64,000 bases of DNA from Salegentibacter sp. Its GTDB lineage: Bacteria; Bacteroidota; Bacteroidia; Flavobacteriales; Flavobacteriaceae. Numbering within the stretch: the first letter of the stretch is position 1; every line of letters starts with the position of its first letter. The DNA lies in contig JAGXIH010000005.1 in NCBI GenBank assembly GCA_024635795.1, positions 1-64,000 on the forward strand. The letters run 5' to 3'. Positions 43,591 to 53,317 of this stretch are shown here, piece by piece. The notes under the pieces were generated by a model, which worked only from the letters and a program-made list of their open reading frames with translations, was not told the origin of the DNA and searched no databases. A program made the position numbers and the translations under genes.

Positions 43591-44544
43591 ATGCTAAAAA
43601 CAACGGTCTCTTTACTTTTTATTTTTTCTGTGATATTTCAAACCAGGGCTCAGTATACCGAGACTATCAATTCCAATAGACCAGGCGAATCCCAGGGTGC
43701 CTTTGCGGTTGGTAAAAATGTTCTTCAACTGGAAGCCGGCGTATTTATGGGCAACGACAATCATTCTCTTTATTATACAGATACCGACATCCTGGGCGCA
43801 AGTTATGGCCTAAGATTCGGATTCCTGACCGAGATCCTGGAGTTAAACTTTTTCGGATCTTTTCAGCAGGAAAAAACATTACTCTCCAGGGGAGTAGTTG
43901 AGGAAGAATTTGAAAGAGCTAATTTCAAACAAAATACAATTGGTGCGAAATTCCTGCTTTTTGATCCATACCGAAGCTTAGAAGAAGATAAGCCCAACTT
44001 ATACAGCTGGAAGGCAAACCAGGGTTTTAAATGGAAGACACTAATTCCCGCTATTTCTGTTTATGCGGGCGCAAATTTCTCCTGGTGGGATAACCCTTAT
44101 ATGTTCGAGGGAGAGTCTGTTATTAGCCCAAAAGCTACTATAATCACCCAAAATAATTGGGGACGCTGGGTTTTAGTGATCAATATAATTGGCGATAAAT
44201 TCACTGAAGAATATCCTACTTATGCCGGCATAGCTACCCTAACTCACGCCATCACTCCAAAGTTTGCAGTATTTGGTGAATACCAGGGTTTGGTAAGCGA
44301 CATCTACGCCGACGACCTTTTTAGAGGCGGCGCTGCCTATCTTTTCGGAAAAGATTTCCAGTTGGATATATCTGGACTAATCAATGTTAAGGACACTCCC
44401 TCCCGCTGGCAGGTAGCAGCAGGGATTTCTTATAGAATGGATATGCATAAAGATGAGGAATATATCGAGGAAGATGAGGAAACCAGATTGCGGTATGAAG
44501 AAGGAGAATTCATCGAGAAAGGCGAAAGCGAAGAGCAAAAATAG
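43591..44544 (+). CDS. Outer-membrane transporter, phenol MetA-like family
   Basis: A signal peptide (about 1-20) is followed by a beta-barrel-like sequence with alternating hydrophobic strands, including INSNRPGESQGAFAVGKNVLQLE near the start. This matches the putative MetA-pathway-of-phenol-degradation / transporter family (PF13557-like). The last 35 residues are acidic (EEYIEEDEE). The family is widespread in Bacteroidota with unclear substrate. It stands alone, ended by a strong terminator. Confidence 0.8.
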   Translation: MLKTTVSLLFIFSVIFQTRAQYTETINSNRPGESQGAFAVGKNVLQLEAGVFMGNDNHSLYYTDTDILGASYGLRFGFLTEILELNFFGSFQQEKTLLSRGVVEEEFERANFKQNTIGAKFLLFDPYRSLEEDKPNLYSWKANQGFKWKTLIPAISVYAGANFSWWDNPYMFEGESVISPKATIITQNNWGRWVLVINIIGDKFTEEYPTYAGIATLTHAITPKFAVFGEYQGLVSDIYADDLFRGGAAYLFGKDFQLDISGLINVKDTPSRWQVAAGISYRMDMHKDEEYIEEDEETRLRYEEGEFIEKGESEEQK

Positions 44545-44564
44545 ATTAGAATACTTACCGGGAA

Positions 44565-44598
44565 TATAAAAGGTGGCTGAGATCAGCCACCTTTTATA
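44565..44598. terminator. Bidirectional terminator between transporter and acyltransferase genes
   Basis: A long near-perfect stem built on AAAAGGTGGCTGA and TCAGCCACCTTTT lies between two convergent genes, with A and T runs on both sides. Confidence 0.85.
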
Positions 44599-44618
44599 TT
44601 GAAATATTTAAACGTTCC

Positions 44619-45881
44619 TTATTTTCTGGCCATAGCAGCCTCAACTGAAGCAGATAATCTTTTGTAAGTACCATTTTCAAGCCGCTCCCGTATCGCAGTA
44701 AAAGCAACTAAGGTCTCTTCCACATCCTGAAGGGTATGACTAGCTGTAGGGATCATTCTTAAGAGGATCATTCCTTTAGGAATTACCGGATACACAACAA
44801 TTGAGCAGAATACCCCGTGGTTTTCCCTAAGGTCTTTTACCAGGGCCATAGCCTCAGGAATACTACCTTTAAGATATACCGGGGTTACACAACTTTGGGT
44901 AGTTCCAATATCAAATCCGCGTTCTTTTAAGCCATTTTGAAGGGCATTTACATTTTCCCAAAGCTTATCCTTAAGTTCGGGCATGGTGCGTAGCATATCC
45001 AAACGTTTCAATGCTCCAACCACAAGTTGCATTTGGAGAGATTTGGCGAACATCTGCGAACGCAGGTTATATTTTAAATAATCTATTATTTCTTTATCGG
45101 CAGCAATAAATGCACCTGTACTGGCCATAGCTTTGGCGAAAGTAGCGAAGTAAACATCTATTTCATCCTGTACGCCCTGTTCTTCACCGGCTCCTGCACC
45201 GGTTTTCCCAAGGGTTCCGAAACCGTGAGCATCGTCAACAAATAAGCGGAAGTTATATTTTTTCTTCAGCTCAACTATTTCCCTAAGTCTTCCTTGCTCC
45301 CCGCGCATTCCAAAAACACCTTCTGAAATAAGCAAAATTCCTCCTCCGGTTTGCTCAGCTATTTTGGTAGCACGTTGCAAATTCTTTTCGATACTTTCCA
45401 TATCGTTATGCTTGTAGGTAAATCGCTGCCCAAGGTGTAGCCTTACTCCATCTATAATACAAGCGTGTGCATCTACATCGTAAACAATAACATCGGATTT
45501 GGAAACAAGGGCATCGATGGTAGAAACCATTCCCTGATAACCAAAATTAAGAAGGTAGGCAGACTGTTTATGTACAAAGGAGGCTAGCTCATCCTCCAGG
45601 CGCTCGTGCAAGCTGGTATGCCCACTCATCATTCTGGCACCCATAGGATATGCAGAACCGTATTCGGCGGCAGCTTCAGCGTCTACCTTTCGAACTTCAG
45701 GGTGATTAGACAGCCCTAAATAATCGTTTATACTCCAGGTGATTACATCTTTTCCTCTAAACTTCATCCTATTGGAAATCGGGCCTTCCAGCTTTGGGAA
45801 AACAAAATAGCCCTCAGCTTGCTCTGCCCATTTTCCTAGTGGTCCTTTATCTTTATAAATTTTATCAAATAAGTCTTTCAT
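44619..45881 (-). CDS. Alpha-oxoamine synthase, probable cysteate fatty-acyltransferase
   Basis: The 420-residue PLP enzyme belongs to the alpha-oxoamine synthases, which join an amino acid and an acyl-CoA. Its PLP lysine lies in YFATFAKAMASTG, VDDAHGFG holds the cofactor Asp, and GHTSLHERLE is the usual loop. Known members include serine palmitoyltransferase, KBL and, in Flavobacterium johnsoniae, the cysteate fatty-acyltransferase that makes capnine. The neighbouring cysteine-synthase-like gene supports the last. I chose the Met at 45881 because a consensus promoter box overlaps the upstream Met at 45905. Confidence 0.75.
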   Translation of the reverse strand: MKDLFDKIYKDKGPLGKWAEQAEGYFVFPKLEGPISNRMKFRGKDVITWSINDYLGLSNHPEVRKVDAEAAAEYGSAYPMGARMMSGHTSLHERLEDELASFVHKQSAYLLNFGYQGMVSTIDALVSKSDVIVYDVDAHACIIDGVRLHLGQRFTYKHNDMESIEKNLQRATKIAEQTGGGILLISEGVFGMRGEQGRLREIVELKKKYNFRLFVDDAHGFGTLGKTGAGAGEEQGVQDEIDVYFATFAKAMASTGAFIAADKEIIDYLKYNLRSQMFAKSLQMQLVVGALKRLDMLRTMPELKDKLWENVNALQNGLKERGFDIGTTQSCVTPVYLKGSIPEAMALVKDLRENHGVFCSIVVYPVIPKGMILLRMIPTASHTLQDVEETLVAFTAIRERLENGTYKRLSASVEAAMARK

Positions 45882-45902
45882 CGATGATTTTTTAACTAGC
45901 CG

Positions 45903-45935
45903 CAAAAATACTTAAAATAGAATCAACTGTACAAA
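45903..45935 (-). promoter_or_regulatory. Promoter of the alpha-oxoamine synthase gene
   Basis: On the minus strand TTTG (45932-45935) and TATTTTTG (45903-45910) are 21 bases apart, full consensus matches. The expected start site lies after 45903, which rules out the ATG at 45905 as the translation start. Confidence 0.65.
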
Positions 45936-45961
45936 GTTATTTTTTGGCCTTTATTTTTTAT

Positions 45962-45996
45962 AAAAAACAAAGGCATCCCGTGCTCCGGGATGCCTT
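45962..45996 (-). terminator. Terminator after the cysteine-synthase-like gene
   Basis: On the minus strand AAGGCATCCCG pairs with CGGGATGCCTT (5-base loop), followed by TTGTTTTTTAT, 28 bases after the stop of the upstream gene. The neighbouring acyltransferase has its own promoter after it. Confidence 0.8.
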
Positions 45997-46024
45997 GATA
46001 TTTCTGCTGTATGTAATCAAAATT

Positions 46025-47065
46025 TTACTTTATAAATTCTATCTCTTGAGCAGCGGCTTCATTTTGAGTATCAAAAAAGCCTTGCTCCTGCATCCAGTTA
46101 TCGTTATAGATCTTACTCATATATCTTGAACCGTGATCAGGGAAGATAAGCACTACATTGCTGTTCTCATCAAATTCACCATCCCGGGCAAGTTGTTTTA
46201 GTCCCTGCATTGCAGCACCGCTGGTATAGCCAACAAACAAACCTTCTGTTTTTGCAAGTTCACGGGCAGTATGTGCACTTTCCTCATCGGTAACTTTTAC
46301 AAATTTATCGATGGCATCGAAATCTGTAGCAGTTGGGATAAGGTTTTTCCCAAGTCCTTCAATGCGATAAGGATAGATCTCCTTAGCATCAAATTCCCTG
46401 GTTTCGTGGTACTTTTTAAGAACTGAGCCATAAGCATCAATTCCAATTACTTTAACCTCAGGGTTTTGTTCCTTCAGATAACGCGCGGTTCCGGAAATTG
46501 TACCTCCTGTACCACTACAGGCTATCAGGTGAGTGATTTTTCCTTCTGTTTGTTTCCATATCTCAGGGCCGGTACTGCTAAAGTGAGCATCAATATTCAG
46601 CTCATTAAAGTACTGATTGATATAAACCGAACCTTTTATTTCCTGATGTAACCTCTTAGCCACTTCATAATAAGACCTGGGATCGTCAGCCGCTACGTGA
46701 GCCGGGCAAACATAAACCTTAGCTCCCATAGTCTTCAGCATATCAATCTTATCGTTAGAAGATTTTGAGCTAACTGCCAAAATACATTCATATCCCTTAA
46801 TGATACTCACCATTGCAATACTAAAACCGGTATTTCCGGAAGTGGTTTCAATAATGGTATCACCCGGTTTCAAAATGCCTTTTCTTTCAGCTTCTTCGAT
46901 AATATATAATGCGATGCGATCTTTGGTGGAGTGTCCCGGATTAAAGCCTTCTACTTTCGCGAAAATATCGCCTTTAATTCCTTTAGTGATTTTTTTAAGT
47001 TGAATGAGGGGCGTATTACCTATTAATTGTAACACGTTATCATAAACTTGCAATTCTTCTTTCAT
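46025..47065 (-). CDS. Cysteine-synthase/CBS-like PLP enzyme, possible cysteate synthase
   Basis: The 346-residue fold-type II PLP enzyme has the PLP lysine in [11 protein letters not shown], the TSGNTGF phosphate/substrate loop, [13 protein letters not shown], and a C-terminal [19 protein letters not shown] reminiscent of cystathionine beta-synthase cores. Such enzymes swap a leaving group of serine derivatives for a sulfur nucleophile. The direct neighbour is an alpha-oxoamine synthase, so it could supply L-cysteate (from phosphoserine and sulfite) for sulfonolipids. Ordinary cysteine or cystathionine synthesis is the alternative. Confidence 0.78.
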   Translation of the reverse strand: MKEELQVYDNVLQLIGNTPLIQLKKITKGIKGDIFAKVEGFNPGHSTKDRIALYIIEEAERKGILKPGDTIIETTSGNTGFSIAMVSIIKGYECILAVSSKSSNDKIDMLKTMGAKVYVCPAHVAADDPRSYYEVAKRLHQEIKGSVYINQYFNELNIDAHFSSTGPEIWKQTEGKITHLIACSGTGGTISGTARYLKEQNPEVKVIGIDAYGSVLKKYHETREFDAKEIYPYRIEGLGKNLIPTATDFDAIDKFVKVTDEESAHTARELAKTEGLFVGYTSGAAMQGLKQLARDGEFDENSNVVLIFPDHGSRYMSKIYNDNWMQEQGFFDTQNEAAAQEIEFIK

Positions 47066-47080
47066 AAATGAAGTTCTTTA

Positions 47081-47088
47081 CAAAATTA
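47081..47088 (-). promoter_or_regulatory. -7 box for the cysteine-synthase-like gene
   Basis: TAATTTTG on the minus strand ends 16 bases before the start codon. A near-consensus -33 (TTTC) lies 21 bases further upstream. Confidence 0.45.
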
Positions 47089-47157
47089 ATATACTGATTT
47101 TTCAAAATTGAAAAAGTTCAGATTGCAAACCGGCCAAAGTTAAGGCAAATTTTTTAA

Positions 47158-49284
47158 TTATTCAGTTATTCCTTCTAAATCCAAAAGAAAAGCATACTCC
47201 TCTGCGACTTCTTTCAAAGCTTCAAATCTTCCTGAAGCTCCCCCGTGCCCTGCTTCCATATTGGTGTGGAACAACAACTTATTATTATCTGTTTTCATGT
47301 CCCGCAATTTAGCCACCCATTTTGCCGGTTCCCAATATTGTACCTGGGAATCGTGAAGTCCGGTGGTAACCAGCATATTTGGATAGTCCTGTGCCGTTAC
47401 ATTATCATACGGGGAGTAAGACTTCATATACTCGTAATATTCCAGGTTATTAGGATTCCCCCATTCATCATATTCCCCGGTAGTTAGTGGGATACTGTCA
47501 TCCAGCATCGTTGTCACAACATCTACAAATGGTACTGCAGCGATCACTCCGTTATAAAGCTCAGGAGCCATATTCACAACTGCCCCCATCAATAATCCAC
47601 CGGCAGAACCTCCCATGGCGTAAAGATGCTCTTCGGAAGTATATTTTTCTTCGATTAGATGTTTAGAAACATCAATAAAATCGGTAAAGGTGTTCTTTTT
47701 CTTGAAGAGTTTTCCATCCTCATACCAGTTGCGGCCAAGGTACTCCCCTCCTCTTATGTGTGCAATAGCATAAATAAAGCCTCGGTCAAGCAAACTTAAC
47801 CGAACAGAAGAAAAGTAAGGGTCTATTGTAGAACCATAAGAACCATAGGCGTACTGAAGCACAGGATTTTTACCGTTTTTCTCCATTCCTTTCCGATAAA
47901 CCAAAGAAACCGGCACTTTTGTGCCATCGGCAGCGGTAGCCCAGATCCTTTCAGAAGTATAATTGTCTTTATCGAAATTTCCGCCTAAAACCTCCTGTTC
48001 TTTAAGGACGGTCTTTTCACCGGTTTTCATATTGAAATCTATCACCGAAGTTGGAGTTGTAAGCGAATTATAAGTATACCTTAATATCTCTGTATCAAAC
48101 GATGGATTTATTGAAGTATATGCCGTGTAGGTTTCATTATCAAAAGGAATATAATATTCCTTGTCGCCATCCCATCTGCTTATTCTTATTTTATTAAGCC
48201 CGTTATTGCGTTCACTCACCACAAGATATTCCTTAAAAATATCGATGTCTTCCAGAAGAAAATCTTCCCGGTGTGGAATTACATCGGTCCAGTTTTCACT
48301 TGAGGTAGCATCTACCGGGGTTTTCATCAGTTTAAAATTGGTCGCATCATCTTTATTGGTGAGGATATAAAAATGATCTCCAAAATGAGAGATGCTATAT
48401 TCCATCCCCCGTTCACGATCCTGGATAACTTTAAATTCCCCATTAGGATTGTCGGCTTTTAGAACCCGATATTCCGTAGTTAAGGTACTGGCGGAACCAA
48501 TAATTATATAATCCCAGGATTTTGACTTATAGACATAAGTATTGAAGGTTTCGTCCTCTTCTTCATAAACCAGTTCATCTTCAGAAGCATCGGTGCCTAA
48601 AACGTGTTTATAGATCCTGAAAGACCTAAGCGTCTGGTCGTCCTTTTTGGTATAAAAAAGTGTTTTATTGTCACTGGCCCAGGTAGAGCCTCCGGTGGTA
48701 TTGTCTATTTTATCTGATAGGATCTCGCCGGTTTCCAGATTTTTAACCTGAATGGTATATTTCCTTCGGCTAACGGTATCTACCCCAAATGCGACGAGTT
48801 TATTGTCCTCGCTCACATTGAGTCCTCCAAGGCTGTAATAATCATGACCTGCGGCCTTCTCATTTACATTGAACATCACCTCTTCAGGAGCATCAAGGCT
48901 ATCTTTCTTCCGGGAATAAATCGGGTAATCATAACCCTTTTCAAAACGAGTTAAATACCAATAGCCGTTTAACTTATATGGCACCGACTTATCATCTTCC
49001 TTAATTCGGGATTTCATCTCCTCAAAAAGTTTCTCCTGAAACTCTTTGGTGTGTGCTGTCATCTTCTCGTTATATTCATTTTCACGTTTCAGATAGTCAA
49101 TTACATCAGGGTTTTCCCTGTTATTCATCCAGTAATAATCGTCTATCCTTACATCTCCATGAAATTCCAATTTCTCAGCTATTTTCTTAGCTTTAGGAGG
49201 TAAAATTTCCTGTTTCAATTCACTAGTGTTTTGGGCGGTGGCAAAGGTAAGGCTTCCAAATAAAATAAATAATAATGTTTTCAT
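47158..49284 (-). CDS. S9 family peptidase (oligopeptidase B / prolyl oligopeptidase-like)
   Basis: A signal peptide (about 1-17) sends this 708-residue serine peptidase to the periplasm. The N-terminal beta-propeller (about 65-430) precedes the alpha/beta-hydrolase domain, where the catalytic Ser is in AMGGSAGGLLMGAV, the Asp follows in GLHDSQVQYWEP and the His is in MEAGHGGASG. Acidic residues in the substrate pocket region recall oligopeptidase B, which cuts after basic residues. It is monocistronic, on the opposite strand to ybaB. Confidence 0.92.
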   Translation of the reverse strand: MKTLLFILFGSLTFATAQNTSELKQEILPPKAKKIAEKLEFHGDVRIDDYYWMNNRENPDVIDYLKRENEYNEKMTAHTKEFQEKLFEEMKSRIKEDDKSVPYKLNGYWYLTRFEKGYDYPIYSRKKDSLDAPEEVMFNVNEKAAGHDYYSLGGLNVSEDNKLVAFGVDTVSRRKYTIQVKNLETGEILSDKIDNTTGGSTWASDNKTLFYTKKDDQTLRSFRIYKHVLGTDASEDELVYEEEDETFNTYVYKSKSWDYIIIGSASTLTTEYRVLKADNPNGEFKVIQDRERGMEYSISHFGDHFYILTNKDDATNFKLMKTPVDATSSENWTDVIPHREDFLLEDIDIFKEYLVVSERNNGLNKIRISRWDGDKEYYIPFDNETYTAYTSINPSFDTEILRYTYNSLTTPTSVIDFNMKTGEKTVLKEQEVLGGNFDKDNYTSERIWATAADGTKVPVSLVYRKGMEKNGKNPVLQYAYGSYGSTIDPYFSSVRLSLLDRGFIYAIAHIRGGEYLGRNWYEDGKLFKKKNTFTDFIDVSKHLIEEKYTSEEHLYAMGGSAGGLLMGAVVNMAPELYNGVIAAVPFVDVVTTMLDDSIPLTTGEYDEWGNPNNLEYYEYMKSYSPYDNVTAQDYPNMLVTTGLHDSQVQYWEPAKWVAKLRDMKTDNNKLLFHTNMEAGHGGASGRFEALKEVAEEYAFLLDLEGITE

Positions 49285-49310
49285 ATTAAGCTGTTAAGTT
49301 GGTAATTTAG

Positions 49311-49318
49311 TAAATTTG
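49311..49318 (+). promoter_or_regulatory. -7 box for ybaB
   Basis: TAAATTTG lies 28 bases before the start at 49347. A convincing -33 box is not seen. Confidence 0.4.
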
Positions 49319-49346
49319 CGGATAAAAAAATTAAAAATCAGAATTT

Positions 49347-49670
49347 ATGTTTGGAGATATGATGGGTATGATGAATAAGATCAAGGAAACCCAGGAGAAA
49401 GTTGAAGCAACCAAAGAGAGACTTAAAACGGTAAGTTTTGAGGAGAAATCCAGCGATGGTTTATTACAAGTTACCATTACTGCGGCAAGGGAAATTAAAA
49501 ATATCAGCATTGCCGATGAGTTACTGGAAGATAAGGAGCAACTGGAAGATTATCTTGTGCTTACTTTAAATAAGGCCATTGAACGCGCTTCTAAAATGCA
49601 CGAAGTCGAAGTCGCTGCCGTTGCGAAAGACGGTATGCCGGATATTCCGGGCCTTGATATGTTTAAATAG
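49347..49670 (+). CDS. YbaB/EbfC family nucleoid-associated protein
   Basis: The 107-residue protein matches the YbaB/EbfC family, small DNA-binding proteins of unclear role that coat the chromosome. It has the Met-rich start [14 protein letters not shown], the long amphipathic helix, the [19 protein letters not shown] sheet and the C-terminal helix. It is usually linked with dnaX and recR, which are not here; it stands alone. Confidence 0.93.
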   Translation: MFGDMMGMMNKIKETQEKVEATKERLKTVSFEEKSSDGLLQVTITAAREIKNISIADELLEDKEQLEDYLVLTLNKAIERASKMHEVEVAAVAKDGMPDIPGLDMFK

Positions 49671-49686
49671 GTGTCGTTTAAGTTTT

Positions 49687-49728
49687 ATAAAACAACGCCC
49701 CCGCTACTTAGCGGGGGCGTTGTTTTAT
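49687..49728. terminator. Strong bidirectional terminator between ybaB and threonine aldolase
   Basis: A 20-bp perfect stem (ATAAAACAACGCCCCCGCTA and its complement) closes around a 2-base centre, with A and T ends on both sides. It overlaps the last codons of the convergent threonine aldolase gene. Confidence 0.9.
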
Positions 49729-50753
49729 AGTTCAATCTGCTCGAGAACTCCCAGAAACTTCTTGTGCATTTCTTCTGAATAGTCAAGATGAGTGACAATT
49801 CTAAGTTTTCCCTGTCCCATATTACTTATACGGATGTTTTTCTTCTGAAGTTCTTTCATAAAATTTTCCTCCTTTGAGGCATCACGAAGATAAAAGATCA
49901 CGATATTAGTTTCTACCTCTTCCACAAGCCTCACATAATTCTGACTATCCAGGGTTTTACCAATAGCTGAAGCTCTTTTATGGTCTATTGCCAATCGGTC
50001 TATATGATGATCCAGAGCATACACCCCGGCAGCAGCCATAAAACCAACCTGCCGCATTCCGCCACCAAGCACTTTCCTAACACGCATAGCACCTTTCATT
50101 AATTCCTTGTTACCAATAAGCACCGACCCCATCGGAGTTCCCAGCCCCTTTGACAAACAAACCGAAATGGTATCAAACAATTTCCCATAATCTTTAGGAT
50201 CTTCATTTTTTGCTACAAGTGCATTAAAAAGTCGGGCGCCATCCAGATGAAGTCCTAAGCCGTGCTTGTTGCAAAGCTTACGAATCTCTTTGATCTCATC
50301 CATGTTGTAACAGGCACCGCCACCTTTATTGGTAGTGTTTTCCAAACAAACGAGGCTTGTTAGCGGACTATGATAAAAATCGGGCGGATTGATATTTTCC
50401 TCAATCTGTGCCGCCGTTATCATGCCGCGGTCTCCATCAACAAGTTTACAGGAAACACCACTATTAAAGGATGCTCCGCCGCCTTCATAGTTAAAAACAT
50501 GTGCCCATTTATCGCAAATTAACTGCTCTGCCGGTTGGGTATGTAGTTTTATTGCGGCCTGATTGGCCATACTTCCGGTAGGAAAAAACAAAGCCTCATC
50601 CATCCCGAACATCTTAGCCAGCTTTGCTTCCAGGGCATTAACCGTTGGGTCTTCCTTATAGACATCATCCCCAACTTCGGCACTCATAATCGCTTTCAAC
50701 ATCCCGCTGGTAGGTCTTGTAACCGTATCGCTTCTTAAATCAATTTCTTTCAT
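49725..50753 (-). CDS. ltaE: Low-specificity L-threonine aldolase
   Basis: The 342-residue fold-type I PLP enzyme splits L-threonine or allo-threonine into glycine and acetaldehyde. It begins EIDLRSDTVTRPT, the family start. Key parts are HLDGARLFNA with the cofactor Asp and SVCLSKGLGTPMGS with the PLP lysine. Two Met codons lie at the start (50759 and 50753); I chose 50753 by family alignment. A hairpin repeat lies 15 bases upstream. Confidence 0.94.
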   Translation of the reverse strand: MKEIDLRSDTVTRPTSGMLKAIMSAEVGDDVYKEDPTVNALEAKLAKMFGMDEALFFPTGSMANQAAIKLHTQPAEQLICDKWAHVFNYEGGGASFNSGVSCKLVDGDRGMITAAQIEENINPPDFYHSPLTSLVCLENTTNKGGGACYNMDEIKEIRKLCNKHGLGLHLDGARLFNALVAKNEDPKDYGKLFDTISVCLSKGLGTPMGSVLIGNKELMKGAMRVRKVLGGGMRQVGFMAAAGVYALDHHIDRLAIDHKRASAIGKTLDSQNYVRLVEEVETNIVIFYLRDASKEENFMKELQKKNIRISNMGQGKLRIVTHLDYSEEMHKKFLGVLEQIEL

Positions 50754-50762
50754 AAACATTCC

Positions 50763-50788
50763 TTTGTCATTTCCGTGCAGACGGAAAT
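50763..50788. repeat. Short hairpin repeat upstream of ltaE (copy 2)
   Basis: TTTGTC is followed by ATTTCCGT, GCAG, ACGGAAAT: the same stem-loop as at 11792-11811 with the terminal C-G pair replaced by T-A. In both copies the stem lies 14-15 bases upstream of a minus-strand start codon. Confidence 0.7.
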
Positions 50789-50807
50789 CCTATTATTACC
50801 TATTCAA

Positions 50808-53219
50808 TCAAATTTCATTACTAAAACACTGAAAACTCCCAATAGGGCTACCGTCAGGAATTTTAGGTGCTGTACTTTCAATTTTAAAATCTTCCGGATT
50901 TTCTCTGAATTGCTTAATCTCCCGGAGCATTTGTTTTTCCATAGCAGTTTCCCGTCCAGATAGCCATTTTCCCAGATCATCTATTGCTGAATTTGTTATC
51001 GCTTTCACCTGGGGAGTGGCCTTCTTATTCACGGCTAATGCAAGCAAGTGCTCGAATACAGTATAATTTACAGCCTCCTGCACAGTTTTTTGATAATTAT
51101 CCCGATGAGTGGATCTTATTGTCCCTGAAATAAGTTCCTCCAGCACGTCCTGCAATCCCAGCTGGTTATTATCTACAGCTTTTTGTTGGACGAGCCTTGC
51201 TGCTCTTTCAGGGTGTAATAAAAGGCTAAGGCTCATTTCTGCCGCAGTAACCGGGGCGCCTAAAACATCAAAAGCGACTCCTGTATTGCTTTTGAAAGAT
51301 TCCCTGCTTCGGTTAAAACCGAAGGCACGTGGCGGGAAAAGACCTAGTTTAGACTCAGGAATACTAAGAGTTTCAGCTTTAAGCGTGTTTAAAAATCCAT
51401 CCAGGGCTTTTTTCTGGGCACCAGGATTCAGGGTTTCCCAAATTTTCTCATTCCCACCTTTAACAGCATAATTATAATCCATACCACCAATCAGCTTCAC
51501 GGCAGCTTCGGTTTGATACCTGTGAAAGAAATAGAGCGGCACAAATACATCTTCCAAAACCGAATAAGGCTCATCGGTACGAATATTATCTTCAGAAAAA
51601 TTCTGAATAGCCTTTTTCCTAATTTCTAGAACCTTCTCAAGTTCTTCGGTTGCATCTTTACCATTATCCCATAAATGAGCTCTCACGTGGGCTCCACCCT
51701 GTGCCCGGGCATCAGCATCAGAAATAAACTGAATGCCTTTATTATGGGCTTCAGCAATAACCGAATTCAGAAATTCTCTCTCTGAGGTGTTTTCAGGAAT
51801 ATCGGCATAGGAATATTTTACCGTGATCTTATCCCACGCCCCCATTCCGGTGGCATAAGCATTACTGAAATCAATTTCTCCATTATTTAAACTGAATTGC
51901 GGATGCGGATAATCCATCACCGAGCTTCTTCCCGATGGGCTGGCCGCAAAATTATGAGTAAAACCAAGGGTATGTCCAATCTCATGAGCCGAAAGCTGGC
52001 GGATTCTGGCAAGAGCCATTTCCATCATCTTTTGGTGATTCTGGTCGTTTTCGGCAAAAGGCCTGTTCATAAGGGCTTGGGCAATCATAAAGTCCTGGCG
52101 AATGCGTAAACTCCCCAGGCTCACGTGGCCTTTAATAATCTCTCCCGTTCTGGGATCTACCACGCTCGCACCATAGCTCCAGCCGCGGGTAGATCTATGC
52201 ACCCACTGGATTACATTATAGCGTACATCCAGGGGATCGGCATCTTCGGGCAGCATTTTAACCTGAAATGCATTTTTATAACCTATTTCTTCAAAAGCTT
52301 CATTCCACCATTTTGCTCCGTCCAACAAAGCAGATCTTACCGGCTCCGGAGTTCCTGGATCCAGGTAATAGACAATAGGTTCTTCAGCCTCGCTGATCTC
52401 TGCCTGGGGATCCTTCTTCTTCAATCGGTGTCTTATGGCAAAACGTTTTTCGATGGGTTCATACACCGGACTGGCATAGTCCAGGTAAGAAATATGTATA
52501 GCGCCACTTCTGGGATCAAAAATCCTTTTCTCATAGCCTTCATCAGGAAGTTTTACAAAAGAGTAATGCTGTATCACACTAATATTTTTTGAATCGGGAA
52601 CCACCGTTTGCAGTGTTCTTCCTTTGGGTTCCCCTTCAAAAGTAAGCAAAGCTTCAAATTCCACATTTTCAGGGAAAGCTTTTGTGCGCTCCATAGAAAG
52701 TGCACTTTTCTTTTTTTCCAGTTTATAGGTGCCGTATTCTCCTTTTTTTAACCGTTCTGAAACGCCGAAGGCATCCTGCATTAAAAAAGGGGTGAAATCA
52801 ATAATATAAACCCCATCCTTTTGCTCTTTGATCTCAAAACCAAAGATCACTGAGTGGGCAAAGGCCTGCTCCACACTTTTTCTTTCGAGAGAATTATCGG
52901 TTTCTGCACGGTATTTTTGATTGGGTTGGATAAGCAGAAGTTTGTTCCCCGCTTTCAAAAATTTAACCACAACTCCGCCACCTAGTTTTCCGCGGTCCAG
53001 GCCAACATCATTGGAGCCTATTCCGCTGGTGAGAAAATGGGTATATAAAAATTCGGTATCTAACTTATCTACCTCGAGATAAATCTCATCTTCCTTTTCA
53101 TTATAATGAAAATCAAAAAAACCATCATACGATTCTAAATTTTCTTTTTCTGATAAAAACTGGGCAATACCAAATTGTGAAATACTGAGGAACAACAAAG
53201 TAATGAGAAGTCGATGCAT
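50808..53219 (-). CDS. Zinc-dependent metalloprotease, DUF5117/DUF5118 type
   Basis: A signal peptide (about 1-19, ending GIAQ) precedes an 803-residue envelope protein. The N-terminal beta-rich part (about 25-270) belongs to the DUF5117/5118-type region. A metzincin-like catalytic site sits at SAHEIGHTLGFTHNF, with the HExxHxxGxxH zinc ligands. It continues with a large C-terminal helical domain. Such proteins are numerous in Bacteroidota and presumably secreted or periplasmic; substrate unknown. Confidence 0.9.
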   Translation of the reverse strand: MHRLLITLLFLSISQFGIAQFLSEKENLESYDGFFDFHYNEKEDEIYLEVDKLDTEFLYTHFLTSGIGSNDVGLDRGKLGGGVVVKFLKAGNKLLLIQPNQKYRAETDNSLERKSVEQAFAHSVIFGFEIKEQKDGVYIIDFTPFLMQDAFGVSERLKKGEYGTYKLEKKKSALSMERTKAFPENVEFEALLTFEGEPKGRTLQTVVPDSKNISVIQHYSFVKLPDEGYEKRIFDPRSGAIHISYLDYASPVYEPIEKRFAIRHRLKKKDPQAEISEAEEPIVYYLDPGTPEPVRSALLDGAKWWNEAFEEIGYKNAFQVKMLPEDADPLDVRYNVIQWVHRSTRGWSYGASVVDPRTGEIIKGHVSLGSLRIRQDFMIAQALMNRPFAENDQNHQKMMEMALARIRQLSAHEIGHTLGFTHNFAASPSGRSSVMDYPHPQFSLNNGEIDFSNAYATGMGAWDKITVKYSYADIPENTSEREFLNSVIAEAHNKGIQFISDADARAQGGAHVRAHLWDNGKDATEELEKVLEIRKKAIQNFSEDNIRTDEPYSVLEDVFVPLYFFHRYQTEAAVKLIGGMDYNYAVKGGNEKIWETLNPGAQKKALDGFLNTLKAETLSIPESKLGLFPPRAFGFNRSRESFKSNTGVAFDVLGAPVTAAEMSLSLLLHPERAARLVQQKAVDNNQLGLQDVLEELISGTIRSTHRDNYQKTVQEAVNYTVFEHLLALAVNKKATPQVKAITNSAIDDLGKWLSGRETAMEKQMLREIKQFRENPEDFKIESTAPKIPDGSPIGSFQCFSNEI

Positions 53220-53317
53220 TTGCCTGATTTTTTTGAAAAGCTAAAACTATAAAATTATCGTTAAATACTTTCCTGTAGCTGCCTTTAATTCTATTTTTAC
53301 GCTAAAATTATTACTAC

